A stretch of 27,687 bases of DNA from Dicyema japonicum (taxonomy: Eukaryota > Dicyemida > Rhombozoa > Dicyemidae), in contig RDEW01000016.1 in the NCBI GenBank assembly GCA_011109175.1, positions 884,408-912,094 of the forward strand, read 5' to 3'. Positions within the stretch are counted from its first letter, which is position 1. Each line of letters opens with the position of its first letter. Below are positions 10,201-17,994 of the stretch, piece by piece. The notes beneath the pieces were generated by a model that made no database searches, was not told where the DNA came from, and saw nothing but the letters and a program-made list of their open reading frames with translations. The position numbers and the translations under genes were made by a program.

Positions 10201-10963
10201 CTAGTGCTCTTCTCTGTATGGCTGAAATTATCTCGGCTGGTGAGTACAGTATGATTCCTTTTGTAAATTCAACTTGTGAATCATATTTGAATTTTGTGGC
10301 TCAGAAGAATCATATTTTATTCATGTTTTTACATTGAATTTTATTTTAGTGATAAATCTGTTTTCGTCAGTGCTTTTATATGCCTTGAAAGGATAGTGAG
10401 GAATTTAGCCCAGTTTTTATCACCGTTTATATTAAATTTTATTGAATTGGTGTTATGGTTTCTTTACAATCTAGGTCGTCGACTGGCAATACAACTCCAA
10501 GTTTGATTTTGAGTGGATCTCATTAACTACTCGTCTTGAAGATTTAAAGTTCGATATAATTTTAAAACAGATTGAAAATTTCACAAAATANTATGCCTTG
10601 AAAGAATCGTACGGAATTTAGCCCAGTTTTTATCACCGTTTATATTAAATTTTATTGAATTGGTATTATGGTTTCTTTACAATCTAGGTCGTCGACTGGC
10701 AATACAACTCCAAGTTTGATTTTGAGTGGATCTCATTAACTACTCGTCTTGAAGATTTAAAGTTCGATATAATTTTAAATCAGATTGAAAATTTCACAAA
10801 ATACAAAAACTTCACTGATCTTCAAAGCAGTCGAGAATTCGGCGGCTTCTCTTGATCAAATGGAAATAAAAATTGCACAAGTTTAATTAGTCAAAATTTT
10901 ATTTTAGAACCGAATTGTGGGGTCATTTGAGATTTTACAAATGCACTTTAAACTTTTTGACCA
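4157..10963 (+). CDS. HEATR1: HEATR1/UTP10 homologue, U3 snoRNP HEAT-repeat protein (3' end missing)
   Basis: HEATR1 (yeast Utp10) is a large HEAT-repeat scaffold of the small-subunit processome, acting in the nucleolus in pre-18S rRNA processing and rDNA transcription. The exon chain follows animal HEATR1 from its first residue: MTTLQKQLNKLAKPQETSIF, then LKISPYFLLKCAHKVIEWL and AMVLPYHETKSFVRALQ (about residues 95-150), later DTVPDIPSQHLRPILSTLVR, IASALLCMAEI and LERIVRNLAQFLSPFILNFI. Start chosen at ATG 4157 from N-terminal homology. With introns and duplicated overlaps removed about 1,760 codons remain, against about 2,140 in human. The C-terminal part, including most or all of the BP28CT domain, is absent: the gene stops at the N at 10964 and the sequence beyond is unrelated. 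A 1-nt frameshift is needed near 10830-10855. The sequence also contains two tandem duplications and two contig overlaps (separate entries). Confidence 0.93.
5496..5713 (+). repeat. 109-bp tandem duplication inside HEATR1
   Basis: 5496-5604 and 5605-5713 differ at only about 2 of 109 positions, both near the start. Each copy carries the end of an exon, a whole 23-nt intron (5554-5576, 5663-5685) and the start of the next exon. Read as two separate introns the frame hits a stop. Splicing from the donor at 5554 to the acceptor at 5685 gives the normal protein. It may be real or an allele placed in tandem by the assembler. Confidence 0.85.
6971..7468 (+). repeat. Duplicated contig overlap around the N at 7220 (in HEATR1)
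   Basis: 6971-7219 and 7221-7468 are the same exon-intron sequence, including introns 6987-7009 and 7188-7211 and their second copies. The two coding substitutions (TGT/TGC and TTT/TTC codons) are both silent, as expected for alleles of a gene under purifying selection. Only one copy should be counted in the gene. Confidence 0.88.
7565..7816 (+). repeat. 126-bp tandem duplication inside HEATR1
   Basis: 7565-7690 and 7691-7816 follow each other without spacer and differ at two positions (Ala/Gly and Asn/Ser codons). Each contains the complete 25-nt intron (7647-7671, 7773-7797). The exon after the first intron copy runs into TGA at the junction. Joining the first donor (7647) to the second acceptor (7797) restores the reading frame. 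Confidence 0.85.
10379..10803 (+). repeat. Duplicated contig overlap around the N at 10591 (in HEATR1)
   Basis: 10379-10590 and 10592-10803 match. Near their starts four neighbouring codons differ silently (AGG/AGA, ATA/ATC, GTG/GTA, AGG/CGG). One intron position differs, and one Lys/Asn change lies near the contig end. The pattern points to allelic copies of a constrained gene. Confidence 0.85.
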
Positions 10964-10964
10964 N

Positions 10965-11320
10965 GGTAGTCTGTTAGGTCACATTACAGGGACGGGATCT
11001 CAACGTTGCTGAAAATCGCTTGGAAATTCTTCATCCAGTTATTGTTATGAACGACCTCGATCAGAAGGAGCTGGGATGTCATTCGAAGTAACACGATCTC
11101 TTTTACATAGGTTCGAGTTCTCAGGACGTCAATTGGGGGTTCTCTGTCCAGCTCATTCTCGGGTATCTGCATGCGATCGGACTCGGTAGATGAACGAACT
11201 CGTCCAGAAAGGGGCTGGGATGTCATTCAAAGTACCACGATCTCTTTTACATATGTTCGAGTTCTCAGGACGTCAATTGGGGGTTCTCTGTCCTTTCGCA
11301 TTTTGTGAGAATGCTTTCAA
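10965..11320. repeat. 144-bp tandem duplication of unknown origin
   Basis: The block starting about 11047 (ATGAACGACCTCG) recurs from 11191 (ATGAACGAACTCG). The best matched part, 11071-11149 against 11215-11293, is 79 bp with about 3 differences, and similarity ends at about 11293. An 80-codon minus-strand frame (11226-10984) crosses the first copy but matches nothing I know. This DNA is GC-richer than its surroundings and does not continue HEATR1, so the N at 10964 joins unrelated sequence. Confidence 0.65.
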
Positions 11321-12384
11321 TATTGGGTGATGAACAAAGGTGCACATCAATTGTCACTCCTAATGTCCTCTGACATCTGTTGAAAGGGATATTAACTAAG
11401 TTTTTCTAAAAATTTAGAAACAATAATATCTGTATCCAAATAAACAATAAATTAACATTTAATTTAATAAATTCTTTTTATTTTTTTGAAAACAAATTTT
11501 GTTAACACAATTTAAAATGAATCTTGAATGTCACTTGGTGCTTCTGTAACTTTCTACTTGTCCAGTTAAAAATTTCTAAATTGAGGAGACAAAATATACT
11601 TTTTAACACAACATAATCCAACTGTATTTTTATCTCCAAATGTAATTGGAAAACGAAAGGATACTTGTACTAAAAAATCAAGCACTTGAACCATCCTCGT
11701 AACTCTCCCGATTGTGACTTCGGTGATTTGGAGACATCAGCCTCAGAGTAGTGCTGAGGTAATCAATTTAAACGGACAGAGATCCTGTATAGAAAAGTGT
11801 ATTATGTTCGTTTTTACATCAAATTTAAGATGCTACAGTTATCATGCTACCTTTGTGACATGACCCCTTTGAAGATGGAGATTATTGATAAGAATTGGTA
11901 TTTAATGGGTTTCGCCATTTCCTGAAATGTGCAAAATGTAAAAACTGAGTCGAATCCACTGGTTTGTTACGTTTTTTTGATATCAGTGAGTACAGGATTG
12001 AATCATTGGCTGAGATCATTTTGGGTCAGTTGAAATAGCTCTTGGCTAGAGGATTGTCTGAATCCGCATCATTTTAGTCTCTTCTCTCTCCACAACCGAC
12101 TTACTTAACTCTCCAGAGACTCCGCCATGATGAGATATTCCTTTATCAACTGAAGAGGATGTGAGTGCAAAAATGACACAGTGTAACTGTAAAGGTTATC
12201 CAATCCAGAATCCGAGNCGGGGGGGGGGGCTTTTTACCTGGACAAGATGATGAGGACTTCAAAAGGAATTATAATCAGCTGACGTTGGAAAGTCACTGTA
12301 ATAAGCGAGTGTTCCCGTCAGTGAAAAGGTAATTATTCTGTAATAAAATCCACATCAGAGACTTTAATAGTCTCCACCACGGAT
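11321..12384. other. No recognisable gene; N and poly-G at 12217
   Basis: AT-rich with no exon chain that I can follow. The join at 12217 is followed by a run of about ten G, unlike anything nearby and more like a contig-end or sequencing artefact than genomic sequence. The 3' end of the MAX-like gene could extend into the right part. Confidence 0.5.
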
Positions 12385-12974
12385 TTAGAACTTGCCATCA
12401 ATTTCGAATATTATGATGGAAACGTTTTTAAAGGGATTATTGATGGACGTACGTAGAGAAGAGAGTTCTTTGTCATCAGATCTAACCATCTCCATGTAAG
12501 CGTACAATGAATCATTTGGAAGCTCGATATATGAAAAATATTCAAATGCTGTTGTCAAAATCTGAACTCGGGACATCTGACATAAGTAAAATGTTAACTT
12601 TTTTATTTCGTNAGGGATTATTGGTGGACGTACGTAGAGAAGAGAGTTCTTTGTCATCAGATTTAACCATCTCTATGTAAGCGTCCAATGAATCATTTGG
12701 AAGCTCGATATATGAAAAATATTCAAATGCTGTTGTCAAAATCTGAATTCGGGACATCTGACATAAGTAAAATGTTAACTTTTTTATTTCGTGAGGGGAT
12801 GACATCTCCCAGATTATTGAAGGCTTCTTTTGACATATTTCTTCGTTCTCTCTTCATCAAATTGTGATATGCTCGTCAGAGCTGAACATTTGAGGTTATT
12901 TCAAGTACATTGTCGTCTTCAGAATGCCAAAGAATAGAAAAAATAGTAAAACTAAATTGAACTCGGTCAACCAT
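12385..12974 (-). pseudogene. MAX: MAX-like bHLH transcription factor gene, probably damaged
   Basis: MAX is the bHLH-zipper partner of MYC and MXD proteins and binds CACGTG E-boxes. Exon 12881-12780 encodes RAYHNLMKRERRNMSKEAFN followed by NLGDVIPS, matching the MAX basic region, helix 1 and loop. A 22-nt intron (12779-12758, phase 0) follows, then SRIQILTTAFEYFSYI, matching SRAQIL(D)KATEYIQYM of helix 2. The intron falls at the same residue boundary as in human MAX (after Lys57). A second candidate intron, 12908-12882 (27 nt, phase 0), also fits a human boundary; the exon before it would start at ATG 12974 (22 codons, weak). Problems: an in-frame TGA two codons into the bHLH exon (12878-12876), the E-box-reading Glu replaced by Lys, and a weak zipper region ending at 12385. 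The 3' part is present twice around the N at 12612. Family call is strong; functionality is doubtful. Confidence 0.75.
12432..12792 (-). repeat. Duplicated contig overlap around the N at 12612 (in the MAX-like gene)
   Basis: 12432-12611 and 12613-12792 are the same sequence with five substitutions, all in the helix 2 and following exon, and all changing the amino acid (Ile/Val, Asp/Tyr, Ile/Met, Lys/Arg, Thr/Ile). The intron is identical in both (12577-12598 and 12758-12779). Probably two alleles; two recent paralogues are possible. Confidence 0.85.
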
Positions 12975-13592
12975 TTTAAAACAATAAACGAACATGCATT
13001 ATTTTTATACAATTACTATATCTGCTTAATTGATTTGGAACCGAATGAATTTAAGAAGATTGATACTTCCATCCGTAGTCTGCAGAGTAAATATCATATA
13101 TAAGCTGGCTAAAGGTACTTAAACTAGCTTACAAATAGAGGCTGTGCCTACCTCGAAACATGCTAGGGATATAATTGTGCTCGATCTCTTCCTTCAGTAT
13201 GAGAATGTTATTTGGTTTTAAGAACAATTTGAAAGGAAGGTGTTTTTGTTGCAGAAGTTCTCCTATTCTTCAGGGCAAACCTTAGGTAAAACACATATGG
13301 CTACCATTGAAGAATTTGTATATTTTGATTGACCTACAAAGGGAAAACTTACTCTGTTGACAATATATTTATTCTGGATAGTACATTTTTGATTGACCTA
13401 CAAAGAGAAAACTTAAAGAAACAAATAAGTATGTAAAGTCTTCATTTGCAAGTGTACAAAAACCTATCGGAAGAATTTATAAACACTGAATTTTCATCTC
13501 TGTTATAGGAAAAGGGAACAACTCTCGAAAATCGGAAGTCTTGTTCTGTTAAGTGCAAGACAGAAATTTTTTCTTTGGAGAACTGAAAAAGA
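12975..13592. other. No recognisable gene; small direct repeat
   Basis: A 28-bp direct repeat (TTTTGATTGACCTACAAAG... ) occurs at about 13324 and 13386, offset 62 bp, with one substitution. Otherwise nothing identifiable. Part of the right end may belong to the retroelement that follows. Confidence 0.5.
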
Positions 13593-13930
13593 TTTGCAAA
13601 AACTGTCGATCATTTTGCTACAAGATTTGGCAAAATGTTGCACGGATATTACGTCAGAAAACATCATGAAATCGTACAATGCCTTCACTTCCATTTTTAC
13701 GATGCCTTCAAAAAGATTAGAAACCCACTCAGTGAAAACAATTTAGATGAATGATTTGATAGAGATAAAGTTGATGCTTTCATCAAAACCAATATAAACA
13801 TTGAACACAACATGCCAGATTTATTTATCCATGATAAAAAAAGAAATCAAGGTTATTGATTGAAGTGGGTGTAACATCAATCCAAAATCTCCAACAAGTA
13901 GAATTTGAATTTTGAGAAAGTATGACAAGT
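13593..13930 (+). pseudogene. Retroelement C-terminal endonuclease-like domain, decayed
   Basis: The frame FAKTVDHFATRFGKMLHGYY, followed by VRKHHEIVQCLHFHF, then MPDLFIHDKK, then (one frame over) LIEVGVTSIQNLQQVEFE, is the typical order of the C-terminal domain of a family of reverse-transcriptase elements. The PDLF...K...IEVGV pattern resembles a PD-(D/E)XK nuclease core: Asp, then Glu after a strand. It is broken by a TGA at about 13752-13754, a 1-nt frameshift at about 13850 and a further TGA at about 13915. In intact elements this domain follows the RT; here it lies upstream of an RT on the same strand, so the two are pieces of different copies or of a rearranged one. Recognised from recall of the family. 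Confidence 0.6.
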
Positions 13931-14031
13931 CTCCCTGATTGGAAGACGAAAGGAGTAGATAAAGTATACTAACCCGGAAACAATTCAGCACTGCGACAAC
14001 TTATTTGATCCCATAGCTGAACAACTCTCAG

Positions 14032-14937
14032 TCTGCTGCAGATTATCGACCGATAACCTACATCCAACCCTGTATAAGCTGATGATCGAATTTGTTGCTA
14101 ATAAGGTTCGGATATTTGTAGAGGCAAATAGAATTCTCTCCGATAATCAGTTGGGTATGTTGCGAATTTGTCATGGACAAAAGAGCAAGATTTGGTCAAC
14201 ATATGCCTTTCTGCGTCTCATGAAACTCACTATAGTCATGTTGGTGGACGTGAAAAAGGCTTACGATTAAGTTGATCATTCTTACCTCGTCGAGTGCTTA
14301 CACAGGATGTATAAGCCTGGTTTAATATTTATCTGAATTAAATAGGAACCAAAAAGGCGAGGTAAAACTCAAGAAAGGGTCCTTTAGGGAGATAGCATTT
14401 CCCCACTGGTCTTTGTTCTCTGTTCGGAGTCATTTAGTCGCCGCTTCAATGTTCGGTTTGAGCAAATACCAGTTATTTGTGAGGGTGTTTATTTCATTAC
14501 AAATCAACTTTTTACCTGAAGATGTATACTCGAACAGCCGAGAAGCTCTACTTTATTGGGGTATGTGCCGGGGATTTCTTTGAGAGTATAAAACTAGATT
14601 TAAATTATTCCAAATCTGCGACTAACACGGAAGTATGTAGTGAGTTAGCAAGAGTCCTAGAAGAACACTGATAAGTATTTGGTTTTTACCGAAACTCCAA
14701 AGTCCTTTATAATGCCTGGGAAAAGCGACAAATTATTGAGGGCATTCGTAAAAGAGCTGCGTTATTATGTAAGACGTCTCTAAATGCAAGAAAATTATTT
14801 CTTGCATTAAATGAGTGTGCTATCATGCTGCTAAACTACTATATAAGTGTTGTGGACTTTGTGCTTAAAAAGTGTGATGAGATGGATGTTATGGTCTGTA
14901 GAGTACTCAGACTCTATGCAATAGCAGTGAATAAGTA
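14032..14937 (+). pseudogene. Reverse transcriptase, decayed
   Basis: RT finger and palm motifs in order: ADYRPIT and TLYKLMIEFVANK (one frame over) at about 14038-14108, RILSDNQLGMLRICHGQKSK at about 14130-14190, then VMLVDVKKAYD with the first catalytic Asp (14238-14270), then a stop and VDHSYLVECLHRMYKPG. After a strongly decayed stretch come DLNYSKSATNTEVCSELARV at about 14600-14660 and the connection-domain motif LNARKLFLALNECAIMLLNY near 14780-14840, ending at a stop about 14937. I do not see the YxDD motif, which has been lost or scrambled near 14540-14600. Several stops and frameshifts make it non-functional. Confidence 0.72.
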
Positions 14938-15547
14938 GAGACAATATTTATTTCGTGATAAATACAGCCGCTGTACGTAAGACGACATATTAAAATCAAT
15001 TAGCCAGAACGATACACGGTGTTCTTTTTTCATTTCGTTAGTTTCCCTCCTATTTCTTTCAGAAAAGCCGCAGTGAGGAATCCTACGGCTNAAAGCACAT
15101 CTCAGAAGGAAGGAAGTGGAGAAAGTATCCACACAGGTTACATTGCAGACCAATGATTTTCCGTGTGAATATGGAAAAAGCGTCATTTCGTCTTCCTCTT
15201 GCATCTACACGAACTAGTCCAACAGGCTCCGGTTGAGCTGGGAAACCTGCTTCTTCAAAGGTTCGTATAATAACATATTTCAATGCTTCGTGACGACGTA
15301 AGCCACCTGCACTCCTATTGCAAGATAAAGGATGTTGTCTTTTGGTGTCAACTATTCCTTCACAACGGGATCTGTTTTTCTGGCAGACGTCAAGTCCCAA
15401 TCGTAGTGCTATTCGGATTCTCACACAGTCGTCGTCTATAAGAGTTTCGAAAGAAGCTCATGTAAATGCGTGGAGCCATGCACCACTCCCATGTAGTGCA
15501 GCGATAGCAAACAGGTAAGCTGGTGTTGGTTCGACTCTTGCTTTAAT

Positions 15548-16455
15548 CAGTGGTTCTCAACCTAGGTTCCGGGGAACCCAGGGAAATTTATTATAAATTA
15601 TTTAATAATAGTTTTTAATTATTATCTACAGATGCAATTTAAAAATGTCAAATTTTGTGAAAAACGACAATCTAAATTGACCTGAGTATCTTATTAAGTA
15701 TTGAATTATTTTAGTTAAACAGGTGAGTTATCTTGTAGCACGCGTTTGAGAGGCACATATAATTGACAAAAATCTTATAAAGCCAGGTTCAAAAAAATCA
15801 TCGAGTGTATTTATGGCGAACAATTTTGACGGTCATCCGTATTAAAAATACATTAAATGCGTTGCCGTTCTGCAAGAGTATCTTGATGAATCAAAATGCG
15901 CATTGGATTATGGAGTACTTCAGGACATCAAAGATCATTTGGTAATTTTGGATGAATACATTGCAAAATATTTTCCGGATAAATTTGATGACGATTAGGT
16001 TCAAAATCCGTACGAATTTAAAGTAATCTAAAATCAATTTAATATGAAAATCTTAATGCTTAACATCAGTAACAACGGCAAATCAGATATATAAAATAAA
16101 TCCCTTTTAATTTTTGGAAAGCATACATTTCAAAATATCCTGATATCTCAGAAAAGGCTATACGTTCACTATTACCTCTCCCTGCGACTTAGTTATGTGA
16201 GTTGGATTTTCAATAAATACATCTACCAAATTTTACATGATATGAGAATACAGTTGTCAACAATAACTCATAACGTTACACAACTATGCTATGATAAAAA
16301 GTTACTCAATGTTCATATTAACTTGTTTTTGGTTATTACGATTATGTCTTACGTGAAAATTGTAATTATTGAATTGTAAAGGTTCTGCATAAAATAAATT
16401 AACCCAAAAGTAACCCAAAAAGGTTCCGCGAGAACCTTAAAGTTGAGAGCCACTG
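15548..16455 (+). mobile_element. hAT element (908 bp), non-autonomous, with transposase remnant
   Basis: The ends are inverted repeats: CAGTGGTTCTCAACC-TAGG on the left, and on the right the reverse complement begins CAGTGGCTCTCAACTTTAAGG. About 29 of the first 35 positions agree. CAGTGGTTCTCAACC is a typical hAT terminus. CTTTA occurs immediately outside each end (15541-15545 and 16456-16460), probably the remnant of an 8-bp target duplication that has diverged. The element interrupts a retroelement frame that continues on both sides, confirming the borders. An internal frame at about 15854-16010 reads LQDIKDHLVILDEYIAKYFP, then NPYEF after a TAG; it resembles the C-terminal part of ZBED5/SCAND3-type hAT transposases, where a Trp (TGG) sits at the position of the TAG. 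Confidence 0.85.
15854..16029 (+). pseudogene. hAT transposase fragment (ZBED5/SCAND3-like)
   Basis: About 58 codons inside the hAT element. The pattern I-x2-HL-x2-L-x8-YFPD followed by an NP-(F/Y)-E motif is found in transposases and domesticated relatives of this subgroup. The TAG at about 15996-15998 most simply derives from TGG. Dimerisation and catalytic regions are absent, so the element could not move by its own product. Confidence 0.6.
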
Positions 16456-16720
16456 CTTTAGGCTATCAACGATAGCAAATCCTGTTTCCTTCCACTGCAA
16501 GCAGACTTCTTCAAACACTGTGTCTAAGGAAAGTCCAGTTGAGTGACGTAGGAGTTCTCGGACTAGATGACTGTAGCTCGAAAGCGACGATAGGTATACA
16601 GATGGGCGACTCCACAGCCGATATTAGTCAACTCCTCTGAGACTTGAAGGAGGTTTACATTGTGTATATTAGTGGTGACTAGACTATTTGTCTCAACCGG
16701 TAATCGTTACTTTTTGTCAT

Positions 16721-17353
16721 GCGGTTAAACGGATCTAACGTTTAAATCGATATACGTATCGTTATCAACCTGGAGTCGTTGTTAACCGGTCACAATTATT
16801 ATTAAATTTTTTTACATTAGTATTGTTTAATAAATCTTATATAAAATAAATAAATTTAAATGAATTGTGATCTTGTTGAGTATCTTCTTTCCTTCCATGA
16901 AAGTGAAGGTATACTTCAATCCAAAGTTAAATTCTAGACCTAAACGCAATTATAATCGACTATACCACATTTTCATCAACCTGATCGAAAACCATTAAGA
17001 TAACAAGGACTCAATAAGACATCTTCTTTTAACACAGCTTTCTAATAGTTCCAAACTGAGTGATCTTATAGTTATGTGTATCAATAATCTAATTACGGAA
17101 ACTTATTAAATTCGAAATATTCTTCTTTACTTGACAATACAATAACACATAGATTTAGTTCCACGTGCTTATTATGATAAGTGCGTAAATTGCATCCATT
17201 TGTCGTTTTGCTGAGTTTTTTCATCCAGAAAAGCGGATTTATTTTCCCTAAAGTAATGCTTTTGTAATTTTTAGCCATTTCCACCGTTTTATATCAAATT
17301 TATCACACTATAAATAAATCCGAACTCATCGAGTGCTTCTCTAACTCTTTCGA
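16721..17353. other. No recognisable gene
   Basis: AT-rich. A 63-codon minus-strand frame (17284-17093) has no match that I know and no adjoining exon. Confidence 0.4.
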
Positions 17354-17994
17354 ATGAATGAATGTCAAACTACAGAAGTTTTGCATAAAATCGTTAAGAG
17401 CTTCACTTTAGCCCCAAAGAAACAGTTGCATTCAAAACTTACTTGGATCTATCAAATTCTGTTTACAGTTTTGCACTCAATGATTTCTCTGCCCAACGGA
17501 TTTTTGGAGCTTACTACGGATTTAATTTTTGCAAGTAGCTTTCTAGATAAACTAATTGTCGGCAAAATGAACGATTCCCAATCATTTTCGGTGAAAGTTC
17601 TTTCATTAAACCAGCATATTCGAGTTTTTTTAATTTTTTTATTTAAGATCAAGTCTCATTCACTAATTGGATGAGCTCTTCTAAAATATTTGAACGACAG
17701 ACCTCTTCCGAGGATCAGTGCAATCCTCAGATTTCGATTTAACAACTTTGAAACAGATGAACTCATTTCGTGTGGTTCAATTGCTGTCATTTTCTAAGAA
17801 ATGACACAGTGAAGCTTCTCAGTAGCTTTTGGACCCCGAGTATGATACCAGCACGTGGTTTGAATGTCTTTAAATGTCTACGTGTAAATGATGATGTGAT
17901 GCGAGATGTAGACTGTCGGACTACTTTGACATACAACAAGACCAAGGTGGGTAATACTATTTGTTGTACTTCTTTTCAAGGAAATGACGGATAA
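17354..17994 (+). other. Unidentified ORFs, possibly a decayed gene
   Basis: A 106-codon frame from ATG 17354 to a stop at 17674 encodes a leucine-rich, probably helical product (contains FLELTTDLIFASSFLDKLIV). A second frame of 74 codons from ATG 17770 to 17994 lies in another phase. No mini-intron with the right phase joins them cleanly, and I recognise no domain. It may be host gene debris or transposon sequence. Confidence 0.25.

Larger units (their letters stand above)
4299..10907 (+). other. About 33 mini-introns (22-29 nt) in HEATR1
   Basis: Deduced by frame continuity and homology, all GT-AG: 4299-4327, 4545-4569, 4814-4836, 5089-5117, 5213-5238, 5449-5472, 5554-5576 (again 5663-5685), 5894-5915, 6015-6039, 6126-6151, 6313-6341, 6446-6469, 6617-6641, 6820-6843, 6987-7009 (again 7237-7259), 7188-7211 (again 7438-7461), 7647-7671 (again 7773-7797), 7972-7997, 8123-8145, 8225-8247, 8401-8424, 8661-8686, 8767-8791, 8914-8938, 9065-9087, 9413-9437, 9611-9637, 9773-9795, 9937-9961, 10118-10142, 10325-10349, 10450-10474 (again 10663-10687), 10881-10907. 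Mean about 25 nt, commonest 25 nt (11 of 33). Donors are mostly GTTT or GTAT/GTAA; acceptors mostly T-rich then TAG or CAG. Those at 5449 and 6820 are the least certain because reading through keeps the frame open. Confidence 0.85.
14941..16720 (-). pseudogene. R2-like retroelement C-terminus split by a hAT insertion
   Basis: Read on the minus strand from about 16720: LDTVFEEVCLQWKETGFAIV (about 16525-16465), then after the hAT element YLFAIAALHGSGAWLHAFT (15520-15460), a TGA, CVRIRIALRLGLDVCQKNRS, HPLSCNRSAGGLRRHEALKY, FPAQPEPVGLVRVDARGR, and one frame over EMTLFPYSHGKSLVCNVTCV-DTFS (about 15195-15110), ending near the N at 15091. The Cys/His pattern and SAGxxxRH motif are typical of this family. 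Stops, a frameshift at about 15200 and the insertion show that it is dead. It is the longest of three copies of this family here and lies back to back with the RT at 14032-14937. Confidence 0.75.

Noticed and set aside
12217-12229. Run of G as a possible G-quadruplex or regulatory element
   Set aside because: It directly follows a gap N and has no counterpart nearby; more likely an artefact.
14914-15090. RLYLSR motif on the minus strand as part of a reverse transcriptase
   Set aside because: The match is short, and the neighbouring minus-strand residues do not continue the family; coincidence is likely.
15318-15518. A 66-codon plus-strand ORF
   Set aside because: It is antisense to the R2-like retroelement coding sequence, which has clear family motifs on the minus strand.
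15520-15545. GGTTCGACTC as a tRNA T-loop
   Set aside because: No acceptor, D or anticodon stem around it. It lies in the retroelement frame next to the hAT border.
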